Source of the DNA: Bacteroidaceae bacterium | Lineage (GTDB): Bacteria > Bacteroidota > Bacteroidia > Bacteroidales > Bacteroidaceae | DNA: 48,740 bases | Direction of reading: 5' to 3' | Assembly (NCBI GenBank): GCA_030843315.1 | Contig: JAUUPT010000028.1 | Coordinates: forward strand, 1 to 48,740 | In this document: piece by piece, positions 36,122-44,962 of the stretch | Numbering within the stretch: the first letter of the stretch is position 1 | Layout of the letters: every line of letters begins with the position of its first letter | Translations under genes and position numbers: made by a program | The notes under the pieces: model-generated | Database searches by the model: none | Told to the model about the DNA's origin: nothing | What the model saw: only the letters and a program-made list of their open reading frames with translations

Positions 36122-36209
36122 AAGTCTGTATCTTTAAGAGATGTACTTTACAAAACTACAAAAAGAATGCCAAAAAGTTCGGTCATTTTGAAGAATACTG
36201 TCTCCTTTC

Positions 36210-37235
36210 TTAGAAACGAACCTGCAACTGTGCTTGCAGCAGGTTGGAGTTCTCGCCTTTATGGCGGTTGCAATAAGTATATTGAGCCTGTAAACGACAC
36301 TTGGGGTAGAACCAATATTGTACGCCTGCCACGTAGTTGGTCTGCTTGTCATCAATGGTTTTGTTCTTGTTCAGGTAGTCGTACGAGGCAATCACGTCGA
36401 ACTTGGGCAATACATGGGCGGACAGGGTTGCATAGTAACCGTTGCTTTTCACATGTCCGTCCTTTCCTTCCAGATACTCCGTGCGTATATCAATAGGATC
36501 GGTTTTGATGGTGGCGCCTGCCGACCAACGGTTGCGGGTGTAGTTCTCACCTACGGCAATGTCCGGGTTGATGGAAGATGTGGCTACGGCACATCCTTTT
36601 CCTTTAATGAAGGAACCGCCTACCGACAGCCATTCCAGCGGATGTACCATCAGGCTGCCTACAATATCTTTCTGATTGTTTCTGTCCTTCATATTAATGC
36701 CTTGTCCGTTCATCACGGCCAGGTTGTAGCTCACCAGTTTTTTAAATAGGTCGCCATAGATCAGCAGTCCCATGTCGCGGCCGCCACTGGAACTGTACAA
36801 CGGATCGCTTCCATTGATACCTGCCATGTAATTGGTGGCTTGCGAATAGCAGTTTATCAACTCAACGAAGCAGGGAGACATCGGGTTCTCGATGGTATAC
36901 ATTGTTTTGAATTGTCCGATTCGAGCCGTGAGTTGCGGCAGGAAGTGATATTCCGTATATGCTTCCAGTATCTTCCCGGTATTGGCGAAGCTGTACATGA
37001 AGTAGCATGTCCACTTGTCGGTAATTTTGCCACTTGCCATAAAGATCACTCTCTTTATGTCGAAAGTATTTTCGGTTCCTTCGCCTTCATCATCATAGGT
37101 ATATCCCACCTGGGCATAGCCGGCGAGGGAGATGCGGTCTTTCAAAGTATTGACTACGTCGTTCAGGCAAGCGTCTTGCGCTTTTAAGATGCAGGCTGCC
37201 GACAGAAGGAGGCAGGATAGTAGAATTCGTCTCAT
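36210..37235 (-). CDS. Porin-like outer-membrane beta-barrel (OprP/OprO-type)
   Basis: A 341-residue protein. The start was set at 37235 (MRRILLSCLL), giving a signal peptide to LKAQ. The longer frame runs back into the pgk terminator. Alternating beta segments with aromatic girdles run through the protein (ISLAGYAQVGYTYDD, TARIGQFKTMYTIENPMSP, YVAGVQYWFYPKCRLQAQYT), and it ends in the porin-type aromatic LQAQLQVRF. The GQFK-PF-like motif resembles phosphate-selective porins O/P. Solute unknown. It lies 76 nt after pgk, behind its terminator. Confidence 0.75.
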   Translation of the reverse strand: MRRILLSCLLLSAACILKAQDACLNDVVNTLKDRISLAGYAQVGYTYDDEGEGTENTFDIKRVIFMASGKITDKWTCYFMYSFANTGKILEAYTEYHFLPQLTARIGQFKTMYTIENPMSPCFVELINCYSQATNYMAGINGSDPLYSSSGGRDMGLLIYGDLFKKLVSYNLAVMNGQGINMKDRNNQKDIVGSLMVHPLEWLSVGGSFIKGKGCAVATSSINPDIAVGENYTRNRWSAGATIKTDPIDIRTEYLEGKDGHVKSNGYYATLSAHVLPKFDVIASYDYLNKNKTIDDKQTNYVAGVQYWFYPKCRLQAQYTYCNRHKGENSNLLQAQLQVRF

Positions 37236-37255
37236 GTGTAAGGATCGAAATAGTA

Positions 37256-37295
37256 GTAAAAAAGGCAACCCTTTTTTCAAAGAGCTGCCTTTTGG
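37256..37295 (-). terminator. Terminator of pgk
   Basis: On the minus strand AAAAGGCA (37293-37286) pairs with TGCCTTTT (37267-37260), continuing into a T-run (TTTTTT). It lies just after the pgk stop. Confidence 0.75.
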
Positions 37296-37311
37296 TATGA
37301 ATGTGATTTGA

Positions 37312-38568
37312 TTATTCGTTGATAGCAGCGATACCCGGAAGAACTTTTCCTTCGATTGCTTCGAGCAATGCACCACCACCGGTAGATACGTAAGATACGC
37401 CGCTTGCCAAGCCGAACTTGTTGACGCAAGCTACAGAGTCACCACCACCTACAAGTGAGAAAGCACCTTTCTTGGTAGCTTCTACGATGGCTTCGCCTAC
37501 TGCACGTGAACCGTGAGTGAAGTTCTCGAATTCGAATACACCCGTAGGACCGTTCCAAAGAATAGTCTTGGAGTTCTTGATAACCTCTGTAAAGATTTCC
37601 TCTGTCTTAGGACCGATGTCAAGACCTTCCCAACCGTCAGGAATTTCGTCAACCGGACAGAACTTAGTGTTGGCATCGTTAGAGAAAGCGTCAGCAATCT
37701 TAGCGTCTACAGCCAATACAAGGTTTACACCTTTTTCTTTTGCCTTCTTCATCAGGTCGAGAGCCAGGTCAAGCTTGTCGTCTTCGCAGATAGAGATACC
37801 GATCTTACCGCCCATAGCCTTGGTGAAAGTATAAGTCATACCACCGGCAATGATCAGGTTGTCTACCTTGCTCAGCAGGTTCTCGATGATTTCGATCTTG
37901 GAAGAAACTTTAGAACCACCCATGATAGCAGTGAACGGACGTTGGATGTCGTTCATCACTTTGTCAACAGCTTTCACTTCTTTCTCCATCAGGTAACCGA
38001 ACATCTTGCTGTCTTTATCGAAATATTTAGCGATCAATGCCGTAGAAGCGTGTGCACGGTGAGCCGTACCGAAAGCGTCGTTTACGTAGCAGTCTGCGTA
38101 AGAAGCCAACTTCTTGGTAAATTCCTTCTGGCTTTCCTTCACAGCAGCCTTGGCAGCTTTCTTTTCGTCGTCTGTAGCATCTTCTGCCAAACCACGGGGT
38201 TTGCCTTCTTCTTCTGCATAGAAGCGGAGGTTTTCGAGCAGCAATGCTTCACCCGGTTGCAGAGCGGCAGCCTTTACAGCAGCTTCTTCGCCCATACAGT
38301 CGTTAGCAAACTGTACTTCAATACCCAGCAGGTCAGACAAATGTTTCAGGATATGTTTCAAAGAGAACTTGTCAGCCGGGCCTTTCGGACGGCCGAGGTG
38401 AGAACCGATAATTACACTACCACCGTCAGCCAAAATCTTCTTCAGCGTAGGAAGAGCGGCACGCATACGGGTATCATCTGTGATGTTGAAGTTTTCGTCC
38501 AGGGGCACATTGAAGTCCACGCGAACGAATGCCTTTTTTCCGGCAAAGTTAAATTGATCAATTGTCAT
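37312..38568 (-). CDS. pgk: Phosphoglycerate kinase
   Basis: A 418-residue phosphoglycerate kinase, of normal length. Visible motifs are FVRVDFNVPLD (N-terminal substrate loop), SHLGRPKGP, LLENLRFYAEEEG, MGGSKVSSKIE, LWNGPTGVFEFENF and GGGDSVACV (nucleotide site). It converts 1,3-bisphosphoglycerate and ADP to 3-phosphoglycerate and ATP in glycolysis. It follows nth on the minus strand but has its own -7 box (TAACTTTG, 38622-38615). Codon choice suggests high expression. Confidence 0.97.
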   Translation of the reverse strand: MTIDQFNFAGKKAFVRVDFNVPLDENFNITDDTRMRAALPTLKKILADGGSVIIGSHLGRPKGPADKFSLKHILKHLSDLLGIEVQFANDCMGEEAAVKAAALQPGEALLLENLRFYAEEEGKPRGLAEDATDDEKKAAKAAVKESQKEFTKKLASYADCYVNDAFGTAHRAHASTALIAKYFDKDSKMFGYLMEKEVKAVDKVMNDIQRPFTAIMGGSKVSSKIEIIENLLSKVDNLIIAGGMTYTFTKAMGGKIGISICEDDKLDLALDLMKKAKEKGVNLVLAVDAKIADAFSNDANTKFCPVDEIPDGWEGLDIGPKTEEIFTEVIKNSKTILWNGPTGVFEFENFTHGSRAVGEAIVEATKKGAFSLVGGGDSVACVNKFGLASGVSYVSTGGGALLEAIEGKVLPGIAAINE

Positions 38569-38614
38569 AATGCTCTATATTATTAAAAGTGTTACTAATT
38601 CCTTTTTGTGAGTG

Positions 38615-38622
38615 CAAAGTTA
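38615..38622 (-). promoter_or_regulatory. -7 box (TAACTTTG) of pgk
   Basis: The minus-strand sequence fits TAnnTTTG and lies 46 nt upstream of the pgk start codon, in the 89-nt gap after nth. Confidence 0.6.
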
Positions 38623-38657
38623 GCATTAATTTCTTTCTTTTGCTATGAATTCGTCAT

Positions 38658-39332
38658 TTATTCTTCCTCCTTATTACTCTCTTTGCCAACTTTATACTTC
38701 TGGCAGTAATATTTGCACATTAATTGTAAACCGCAGTTATCACATTGAGGAGTACGTGCCTGGCATACATACCGCCCGTGCAGAATGAGCCAATGGTGGG
38801 CTATCGGAATATCGGCTTCGGGAATGTGTTTCACCAACTCTTTCTCCACGCTGAAGGGGGTTGTACATTTATCCGATACCAATCCGAGGCGGTGGCTGAC
38901 GCGGAATACATGCGTGTCTACCGCCATTGCAGCTTTGTTGAAAACAACCGATTGGATGACGTTGGCCGTCTTGCGTCCCACGCCGGGTAGTTTGACAAGT
39001 TCTTCCAATGTATCAGGCACTTCGCTGTTAAAGTCTTTCACCAGCATCTGTGCCATGCCGACGAGGTGTTTGGCTTTGTTGTTAGGGTAAGACACACTGC
39101 GGATATATTCGTACACCACTTCGGGAGTTGTTGCGGCAAGCGCTTCGGGAGTGGGGAAGTCTTGGTAAAGCGCGGGGGTAATCATGTTTACCCGTTTGTC
39201 CGTGCATTGTGCGGAGAGAATAACGGCTATCAGCAACTCAAACGGGTTTCCATAATGCAACTCGGTTTCAGCTATGGGGCGGTTCTCCCTGAACCACGCT
39301 ATTATCTTTTCATATCGTTCTTTCTTTCTCAT
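38658..39332 (-). CDS. nth: Endonuclease III
   Basis: A 224-residue HhH-GPD DNA glycosylase/AP lyase. The helix-hairpin-helix is LPGVGRKTANVI, with the catalytic Lys. The catalytic Asp is in AVDTHVFRVSHRLG. The C-terminal [4Fe-4S] ligands follow the exact C-x6-C-x2-C-x5-C pattern (CQARTPQCDNCGLQLMC). It removes oxidised pyrimidines in base excision repair. Its start overlaps the stop of the MFS gene by four bases. Confidence 0.96.
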   Translation of the reverse strand: MRKKERYEKIIAWFRENRPIAETELHYGNPFELLIAVILSAQCTDKRVNMITPALYQDFPTPEALAATTPEVVYEYIRSVSYPNNKAKHLVGMAQMLVKDFNSEVPDTLEELVKLPGVGRKTANVIQSVVFNKAAMAVDTHVFRVSHRLGLVSDKCTTPFSVEKELVKHIPEADIPIAHHWLILHGRYVCQARTPQCDNCGLQLMCKYYCQKYKVGKESNKEEE

Positions 39333-40525
39333 CTTAGCTTATTATTATCGTAGTGAGGAGATACTCTTAGTTTGAAATAAAAGATGGAAACCACCGTGAG
39401 GCAAGCCCCCACGAAGTACGCCATATCAAAGGACGTGATTTGGGCGATATATCCTCCGGCTGTCAGTCCGATGCCGATACCTACGTCCCACGAAGTCAGG
39501 TAGGTGGAAGTGGCTGTTCCGCGTTGGCTGTTGGGCGCCAGGTTCACGAACATGGTGTTGAAGGCGGGGAACATCGTTCCGAAACCTACTCCCAGCAGAA
39601 GGGCAACCATGAAGAAGAGTATGTTCGTCAGTTCCGGCATCGACTTCATCAGAAGACCGCAGGCGGACAGGATGAAGAAGCAGGCGCAAACCAGGTATAA
39701 CCCTAATGTGATGACTTGGGTGATGCGCCCTTTGTCTACCTGCCGCCCCGAGAACATGCGCGATACCGCCATGCCGATAGCCATAAAGGTGAAGAACAGT
39801 CCTGAGTTCAGGGTGATTCCTATCTCTTTGGCATACATGGCTATGTAGGTACTTGTCATTCCGTAAGGAACGGAAAGCAGCAGCAACGCAATGCCCGCGG
39901 GAATGCCTTTCAGCAATACGAAGCGGTCCAGTGAGATCGGTTCGCGTTTTACCGGTTGCTTGGGCGGTGTCTTAACGAGGCACGCAGCTATAAAGCCGAT
40001 GATTCCGGATACGAGCGAGCAGGCAAAAATAGTTTCAAAGGAGTAGATGTCGTGCATGAAAAGACCTATCATCGGCCCGAAGCTCATGGCGGAATTATTC
40101 ATTAGTCCGTAGTATCCCACTGCTTCGCCGCGGCGCGAAGAGGGAGTGATGTCGATGACAATCGTATTCCCCGCCACCGTCACCATTCCGAATGCAAGTC
40201 CGTGAACCACCCTCAACATAATGAAGATAGACAGAATGCCTGCCAGCATATATCCGGCAAAGATGGTGATGAAGATAAAGTAGGCCACCAGATAGAGAGG
40301 TTTTCGTGCCAGTGTGTCGAGCAGATATCCCGAGAAAGGACGTATGCAGAGCGAGGCAATGGTGTAGCACGACAGAATAACGCCTACTACGGCATTTCCG
40401 GTATTGAATACTTCGGTCAGGTAGAAAGGCAGAACCGGAAGTATCAGATAAAAGGCAAAGTACAAGAGAAAGTTGGCTGCCAGTATGAGGCAATAACCTG
40501 GGGTTACAAGTCTGTCTTTTGCCAT
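39329..40525 (-). CDS. MFS transporter (12-TM, drug-efflux-like)
   Basis: A 398-residue major facilitator with 12 predicted helices. The loop 2-3 motif is YLLDTLARKPLYL, a DxxxRKP variant of the MFS signature, and the second half repeats it (GRQVDKGRITQVITLG). It looks like a drug or metabolite exporter; substrate unknown. Gene order pheS-MFS-nth-pgk recurs in Bacteroides genomes. It overlaps nth by four bases. Confidence 0.85.
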   Translation of the reverse strand: MAKDRLVTPGYCLILAANFLLYFAFYLILPVLPFYLTEVFNTGNAVVGVILSCYTIASLCIRPFSGYLLDTLARKPLYLVAYFIFITIFAGYMLAGILSIFIMLRVVHGLAFGMVTVAGNTIVIDITPSSRRGEAVGYYGLMNNSAMSFGPMIGLFMHDIYSFETIFACSLVSGIIGFIAACLVKTPPKQPVKREPISLDRFVLLKGIPAGIALLLLSVPYGMTSTYIAMYAKEIGITLNSGLFFTFMAIGMAVSRMFSGRQVDKGRITQVITLGLYLVCACFFILSACGLLMKSMPELTNILFFMVALLLGVGFGTMFPAFNTMFVNLAPNSQRGTATSTYLTSWDVGIGIGLTAGGYIAQITSFDMAYFVGACLTVVSIFYFKLRVSPHYDNNKLR

Positions 40526-40540
40526 AGTGTAAGAAATTAT

Positions 40541-40611
40541 TCACCACAGATTACACAGATTGACACAGATTTTCTTGAGTAATCTGTGTTAATCAGTGTA
40601 ATCTGTGGTGA
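40541..40611. repeat. 31-nt inverted repeat (CACAGATTACACAGATT family)
   Basis: The arm at 40541-40571 pairs with 40581-40611 with two mismatches around a 9-nt loop. Each arm is made of repeated CACAGATT/ACACAGATT units. It lies between pheS and the MFS gene and lacks a T-tract on the minus strand, so it is more likely a repeat or processing element than a terminator. Confidence 0.8.
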
Positions 40612-40616
40612 GAAAA

Positions 40617-41651
40617 TTAATAAGCCGCTTCGAATTCTTTCAAGAAGCGAGTATCGTTTTCAGAGAACATACGAAGGTCTTTCACCTGATACTTCAGGTT
40701 CGTGATGCGTTCTATACCCATACCCAGGGCATATCCGCTATACACCTTACTGTCGATGCCGCTGGCTTCCAGCACGTTCGGGTCTACCATACCGCATCCC
40801 AGGATTTCCACCCAACCTGTATGCTTGCAGAAGGGGCATCCCTTACCGCCGCAGATGTTGCAGCTGATATCCATTTCGGCACTCGGTTCGGTGAACGGGA
40901 AGTACGACGGACGCAGACGAATCTTAGTGTCATTGCCGAACATCTCTTTGGCAAAAAGCAGCAATACCTGCTTCAAGTCGGTGAAGGATACGTTCTTGTC
41001 CACATACAAGGCTTCCACTTGGTGGAAGAAGCAGTGGGCGCGGTAGCTGATGGCCTCGTTGCGGTAAACACGTCCCGGGCAGATGATGCGGATGGGCGGT
41101 TGGGCATTCTCCATCACACGAACCTGTACGCTACTGGTGTGTGTGCGCAGAACGATGTTCTTGGCTACGTCCTTTTCGTTTGCTTCAATAAAGAAGGTAT
41201 CCTGCATGTCGCGGGCCGGATGGTCTTCGGCGAAGTTCAGTGCAGAGAACACGTGCCAGTCGTCTTCCATTTCGGGGCCTTCGGCAATGCTGAAGCCGAG
41301 GCGGGCAAATATATCAATGATTTCGTTCTTTACAATCGTGAGCGGGTGGCGTGTACCCAGTTCCACCGGATAGGCGGAACGTGTCAGGTCCAGGTCATCG
41401 CAACCGGTGTCCTGGCTTTCGAACTGTTCTTTCAGGGCGGCAATCTTTCCTTGCGCTTTGTCCTTCAGTTCGTTCAATCTCATGCCCACTTCTTTCTTCA
41501 GGTCAGCAGGTACGTTACGGAAGTCCGCCATCAGTTCGTTGATGGCTCCTTTCTTGCTGAGGTATTTGATGCGTAGTGCTTCCAGTTCCTCGGCGTTAGC
41601 GGCTTTCAGCGCTTCTACTTCTTGCAGAAGCTGATTGATTTTAGCTATCAT
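40617..41651 (-). CDS. pheS: Phenylalanyl-tRNA synthetase alpha subunit
   Basis: A 344-residue class II synthetase alpha chain. It has the N-terminal coiled coil (residues about 1-85), class II motif 1 region (HPLTIVKNEIIDIFARLGF), motif 2 (PGRVYRNEAISYRAHCFFHQ; the Phe-binding region follows with FPFTEPSAEMDI) and motif 3 (GYALGMGIERITNLKY). It charges tRNA-Phe together with PheT, which is not in this window. A -7 box TATCTTTG lies on the minus strand at 41698-41691. Confidence 0.96.
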   Translation of the reverse strand: MIAKINQLLQEVEALKAANAEELEALRIKYLSKKGAINELMADFRNVPADLKKEVGMRLNELKDKAQGKIAALKEQFESQDTGCDDLDLTRSAYPVELGTRHPLTIVKNEIIDIFARLGFSIAEGPEMEDDWHVFSALNFAEDHPARDMQDTFFIEANEKDVAKNIVLRTHTSSVQVRVMENAQPPIRIICPGRVYRNEAISYRAHCFFHQVEALYVDKNVSFTDLKQVLLLFAKEMFGNDTKIRLRPSYFPFTEPSAEMDISCNICGGKGCPFCKHTGWVEILGCGMVDPNVLEASGIDSKVYSGYALGMGIERITNLKYQVKDLRMFSENDTRFLKEFEAAY

Positions 41652-41690
41652 ATCGTTGTTGTCTTATTTATTTTCTCAGTTAAAACGGTG

Positions 41691-41698
41691 CAAAGATA
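41691..41698 (-). promoter_or_regulatory. -7 box (TATCTTTG) of pheS
   Basis: The minus-strand match to TAnnTTTG is exact, 39 nt upstream of the pheS start. Confidence 0.6.
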
Positions 41699-41816
41699 CA
41701 ATTTTCTTAGTATATCGCTTCTTTAGATAGTGTTTTAATTTTAGGCAAAACAGGATAACGCTTGTTTTGTCTTTGAATTTTAGTAAGAGACGTGGAGTAT
41801 CTTAATATACTTTATG

Positions 41817-41824
41817 TAACTTTG
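41817..41824 (+). promoter_or_regulatory. -7 box (TAACTTTG) of the Fsr-type gene
   Basis: The sequence fits TAnnTTTG and lies 32 nt upstream of the start at 41857. No clear -33 box. Confidence 0.55.
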
Positions 41825-41856
41825 CGCCCGATTTCAATTAATGATATCTTAATAGT

Positions 41857-43053
41857 ATGGTACAGAGCCTAAGACCGCCGGTTCGTAGAATAGCTTTCCC
41901 TATTCTCATTGCGTTGAGCATTTCTCACTGTCTGAACGACATGCTGCAATCCGTTATTTCAGCACTATATCCATTGTTTAAAGACGATTTGTCTTTGAGT
42001 TTCGCCCAAATCGGATTGATTACGCTGACCTATCAGATGTCGGCTTCCGTGTTCCAGCCATTGATGGGACTGCTTTTTGATAAGCGTCCCGTCGCCTGGT
42101 CACTGCCCATCGGCATGAGCTTTACACTGGTCGGGATCTTGAACCTGGCATTTGCCACCAACTTGTATTGGGTCATGGCGTCTGTCTTTGTCGTAGGCAT
42201 CGGCTCTTCAGTATTGCACCCGGAGGCTTCGCGCATCACTTTCCTGGCTTCCGGTGGAAAGCGCGGACTGGCTCAGTCCCTCTTCCAGGTGGGTGGAAAC
42301 CTGGGCGGCTCGCTCGGCCCGTTGCTGGTGGCTTTGCTGGTAGCCCCTTATGGGCGTAGCCATGTTGCTTTGTTCTCCATGCTTGCTGTGCTTGCCATTT
42401 TGGTAATGATACCCATTTGCCGTTGGTTCAGTGCCTATCTGACTCATCTGAAAAAGCGTCCGGCGCTTGCCGAGAAGGTTGTGGCGCGTCCGCTTTCATC
42501 AAGAATGACTACGTTTGCCATCACCATTCTGCTGATACTTATCTTTTCCAAGTACATCTACATGGCAAGTTTGACGAGTTACTATACCTTTTATCTTATT
42601 CATAAATTTGGTGTCAGCATCCCGCAATCGCAGGTATTCCTGTTTGTATTCCTGGTAGCTACTGCCATAGGCACGCTGGTGGGAGGCCCCGTGGGCGACA
42701 AGATAGGACGCAAATATGTGATATGGGCTTCTATCCTGGGCACGGCTCCGTTCAGTCTGCTCATGCCCCATGTAGGGCTGATGTGGACAGTGATTTTAAG
42801 TTTCTGTGTCGGTCTGATTCTTTCATCCGCCTTTCCTGCCATCTTGCTGTATGCGCAGGAATTGCTTCCCAATAAACTGGGACTTATCTCCGGTCTTTTC
42901 TTCGGTTTTGCCTTTGGTATTGCCGGCATCGCTTCGGCTGTATTGGGCGGGATGGCAGATAAATTCGGCATCGAATCCGTCTACAATGTCTGTGCCTTTA
43001 TGCCCCTGCTGGGATTGGTGGCGTGGTTCCTGCCCGATTTGAAAAAGGCGTAA
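41857..43053 (+). CDS. MFS transporter, fosmidomycin-resistance (Fsr) type
   Basis: A 398-residue 12-helix transporter. The N-terminal helix has the SHCLNDMLQSVISALYPLFK stretch of the Fsr family, with SFAQIGLITLTYQ and LLFDKRPVAWSLP following. The second half carries GGPVGDKIGRKYVIW, the MFS signature. Fsr proteins export fosmidomycin-like compounds; the natural substrate is unknown. Divergent from pheS. Confidence 0.88.
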   Translation: MVQSLRPPVRRIAFPILIALSISHCLNDMLQSVISALYPLFKDDLSLSFAQIGLITLTYQMSASVFQPLMGLLFDKRPVAWSLPIGMSFTLVGILNLAFATNLYWVMASVFVVGIGSSVLHPEASRITFLASGGKRGLAQSLFQVGGNLGGSLGPLLVALLVAPYGRSHVALFSMLAVLAILVMIPICRWFSAYLTHLKKRPALAEKVVARPLSSRMTTFAITILLILIFSKYIYMASLTSYYTFYLIHKFGVSIPQSQVFLFVFLVATAIGTLVGGPVGDKIGRKYVIWASILGTAPFSLLMPHVGLMWTVILSFCVGLILSSAFPAILLYAQELLPNKLGLISGLFFGFAFGIAGIASAVLGGMADKFGIESVYNVCAFMPLLGLVAWFLPDLKKA

Positions 43054-43126
43054 GGCTATAAAAAGCGTGCTAAAAATCTTTATGTGAACTTTAAGCAAAT
43101 TTCAAGTGAGTGCCGACTTTTCTTAT

Positions 43127-43134
43127 TATCTTTG
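43127..43134 (+). promoter_or_regulatory. -7 box (TATCTTTG) of the DUF1016 gene
   Basis: Exact TAnnTTTG match, 25 nt before the ATG at 43160. Confidence 0.6.
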
Positions 43135-43159
43135 TTCACAAATAAAACTATATTATTTG

Positions 43160-44209
43160 ATGGACAAACAGATTAAGACGGATAACGATTATAAGATATG
43201 GTTGGCAGAGCTAAAACACCGTATTCGCCAGTCACAGATAAAAGCAGCAGTGAAAGTAAATACGGAGTTGATTCGTATGTATTGGGAACTGGGACAAGAT
43301 ATTGTAGAAAAACAATCGGAAAGCAGATGGGGGAAAGGTTTTTTCAATGAATTGAGTCGGGATCTCAAAGAGACTTTTCCTGATATGGAGGGTTTTTCTG
43401 TTACCAATTTGAAGTATATGAAACGGATGTATCTGTTTTATAGTCAGGATAATATAATTCGTCAGCAACTTGCTGACGAATTACATGAACACTTGCTGTT
43501 TGCTATTCCGTGGTGGCATCATATTGTGCTGATGACAAAATGCAAGACTGTTGATGAAGCACTGTTTTATATTCACAAAGTGGTGGAGAATGGTTGGAGT
43601 CGTAATGTATTGATGAATTTCATTGAAGCCGGTTTGTATAAGGCAGAAGGTAAGGCTCTTACAAATTTTACAAATTGCTTGCCGAATCCGCAAAGTGATT
43701 TGGCGCAGCAAACATTGAAAGACCCGTATAATTTTGATTTTCTGACAATGCGTGAGGGATATGCAGAGCGGGAATTGGAAGATGCCCTTACTAAGAATAT
43801 CACTAAACTGCTTTTGGAGCTTGGAAATGGCTTTGCTTATGTGGGCAGGCAAGTACGGCTGGAAATAGGAGAGGAGGAATATTTTGCGGATTTGCTGTTC
43901 TATAATTATAAACTTCGTTGTTTCGTTGTAACGGAACTAAAGACGGGACGATTCAGGGCAGAATACATCAGCAAATTAGGTTTGTATGTCTCTGCTGTAA
44001 ATCATCAGATGCGGCATGAAGATGATAATCCGACTATTGGTTTATTGATTTGCAAAACAAAAGATGAAGTAGTAGCCAAATATACGCTGGAAAATACAAA
44101 CCAGCCTATCGGCATATCCGAATATCAGTTAGCAGAATCATTTCCTAAGGACTTTAGGAGTTCCTTGCCGAGCATTGAAGAAATAGAAAAGGAATTGAAG
44201 GACGAGTAG
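43160..44209 (+). CDS. YhcG/DUF1016-family PDDEXK nuclease-like protein
   Basis: A 349-residue protein. The ATG at 43160 (MDKQIKTDN) was chosen; the longer frame would begin upstream of the -7 box. An N-terminal DUF1016 helical domain (about 10-160; VNTELIRMYWELGQDIVEKQ, FSVTNLKYMKRMYLFY) precedes a C-terminal PDDEXK-type fold with the likely metal site in FADLLFYN and VVTELKTGRF (D...E-x-K). This family includes E. coli YhcG and is often near restriction-modification or mobile regions; it is thought to bind or cut DNA. Here it has no restriction genes beside it. Confidence 0.85.
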   Translation: MDKQIKTDNDYKIWLAELKHRIRQSQIKAAVKVNTELIRMYWELGQDIVEKQSESRWGKGFFNELSRDLKETFPDMEGFSVTNLKYMKRMYLFYSQDNIIRQQLADELHEHLLFAIPWWHHIVLMTKCKTVDEALFYIHKVVENGWSRNVLMNFIEAGLYKAEGKALTNFTNCLPNPQSDLAQQTLKDPYNFDFLTMREGYAERELEDALTKNITKLLLELGNGFAYVGRQVRLEIGEEEYFADLLFYNYKLRCFVVTELKTGRFRAEYISKLGLYVSAVNHQMRHEDDNPTIGLLICKTKDEVVAKYTLENTNQPIGISEYQLAESFPKDFRSSLPSIEEIEKELKDE

Positions 44210-44250
44210 TTTTTGTTTTGTAATCCGAAAAGAGAGCGGAAAGAAGCGGC

Positions 44251-44294
44251 AGAGGCTGCACTCACATTCCGTGAGGCAGCCTCTTCTTTTAATT
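44251..44294. terminator. Hairpin terminator between DUF1016 and Hsp20 genes
   Basis: AGAGGCTGCACTCAC (44251-44265) pairs with GTGAGGCAGCCTCT (44271-44284), followed by TTCTTTTAATT. It serves the plus-strand gene and probably also the convergent hsp20. Confidence 0.8.
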
Positions 44295-44304
44295 ACCAAT
44301 TACC

Positions 44305-44736
44305 TTATTTTACATCAATGAATTTCTTGGTTTTTGCCTTTTCTTGTTCGGCATATTTGGGCAAGGTGATGTTCAGTACACCGTTTTCTACATTAGCGGC
44401 AATCTTTTCTTTGTCTACATCGTCCGGCAAGACCATTGTCTGTTCAAACTTGGAGTATGAGAATTCACGACGCAGATAGCGGCCTTCTTTCTTGTCCTCT
44501 TCTTTGTGTTCAATTTTCTTCTCCATGCTGATGACCAGGTTGTTGTCTTCATCAATGTGTACGTTGAAATCTTCCTTCGTCATGCCCGGAGCAGCCAATT
44601 CTACTTTGTACTCTTTTTCAGTTTCAAATACGTTGATAGCGGGGGCGGTTGCATTAGCCTTCACCATCCAATCGTTATCAAAGAAATCATTAAAAATACT
44701 CGGTAACCAATTCTGAGTTCTTCTTACTGGCATCAT
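44305..44736 (-). CDS. Small heat-shock protein (Hsp20/alpha-crystallin)
   Basis: A 143-residue Hsp20 chaperone. The N-terminal region (MPVRRTQNWLPSIFNDFFDN) is followed by the alpha-crystallin domain (about 35-130) with YKVELAAPGMTKEDFNVHID and the conserved LPDDVDKEKIAANVENGVLNITLPK (given here in part as A-x-x-x-n-G-V-L). It forms oligomers that hold unfolded proteins. Standalone gene. Confidence 0.95.
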   Translation of the reverse strand: MMPVRRTQNWLPSIFNDFFDNDWMVKANATAPAINVFETEKEYKVELAAPGMTKEDFNVHIDEDNNLVISMEKKIEHKEEDKKEGRYLRREFSYSKFEQTMVLPDDVDKEKIAANVENGVLNITLPKYAEQEKAKTKKFIDVK

Positions 44737-44962
44737 AGTTATAGTCTCCTATTCGTTTAAGTTAAACATATATTCACTGACAATATTGCAAACCTCATGC
44801 CATTGCATTTCTGCTTACTTTATTGCCGATTTGTCAGAGGAATAGTGACTAAATTACTCGATAAATGCCATTTTTACTATCTTATTTATTAAATTTAATT
44901 GATTTTTAAAGTTATATTCATTACGGCGTCGGATGATATATCCGTTGTGACGGGTAGACAGA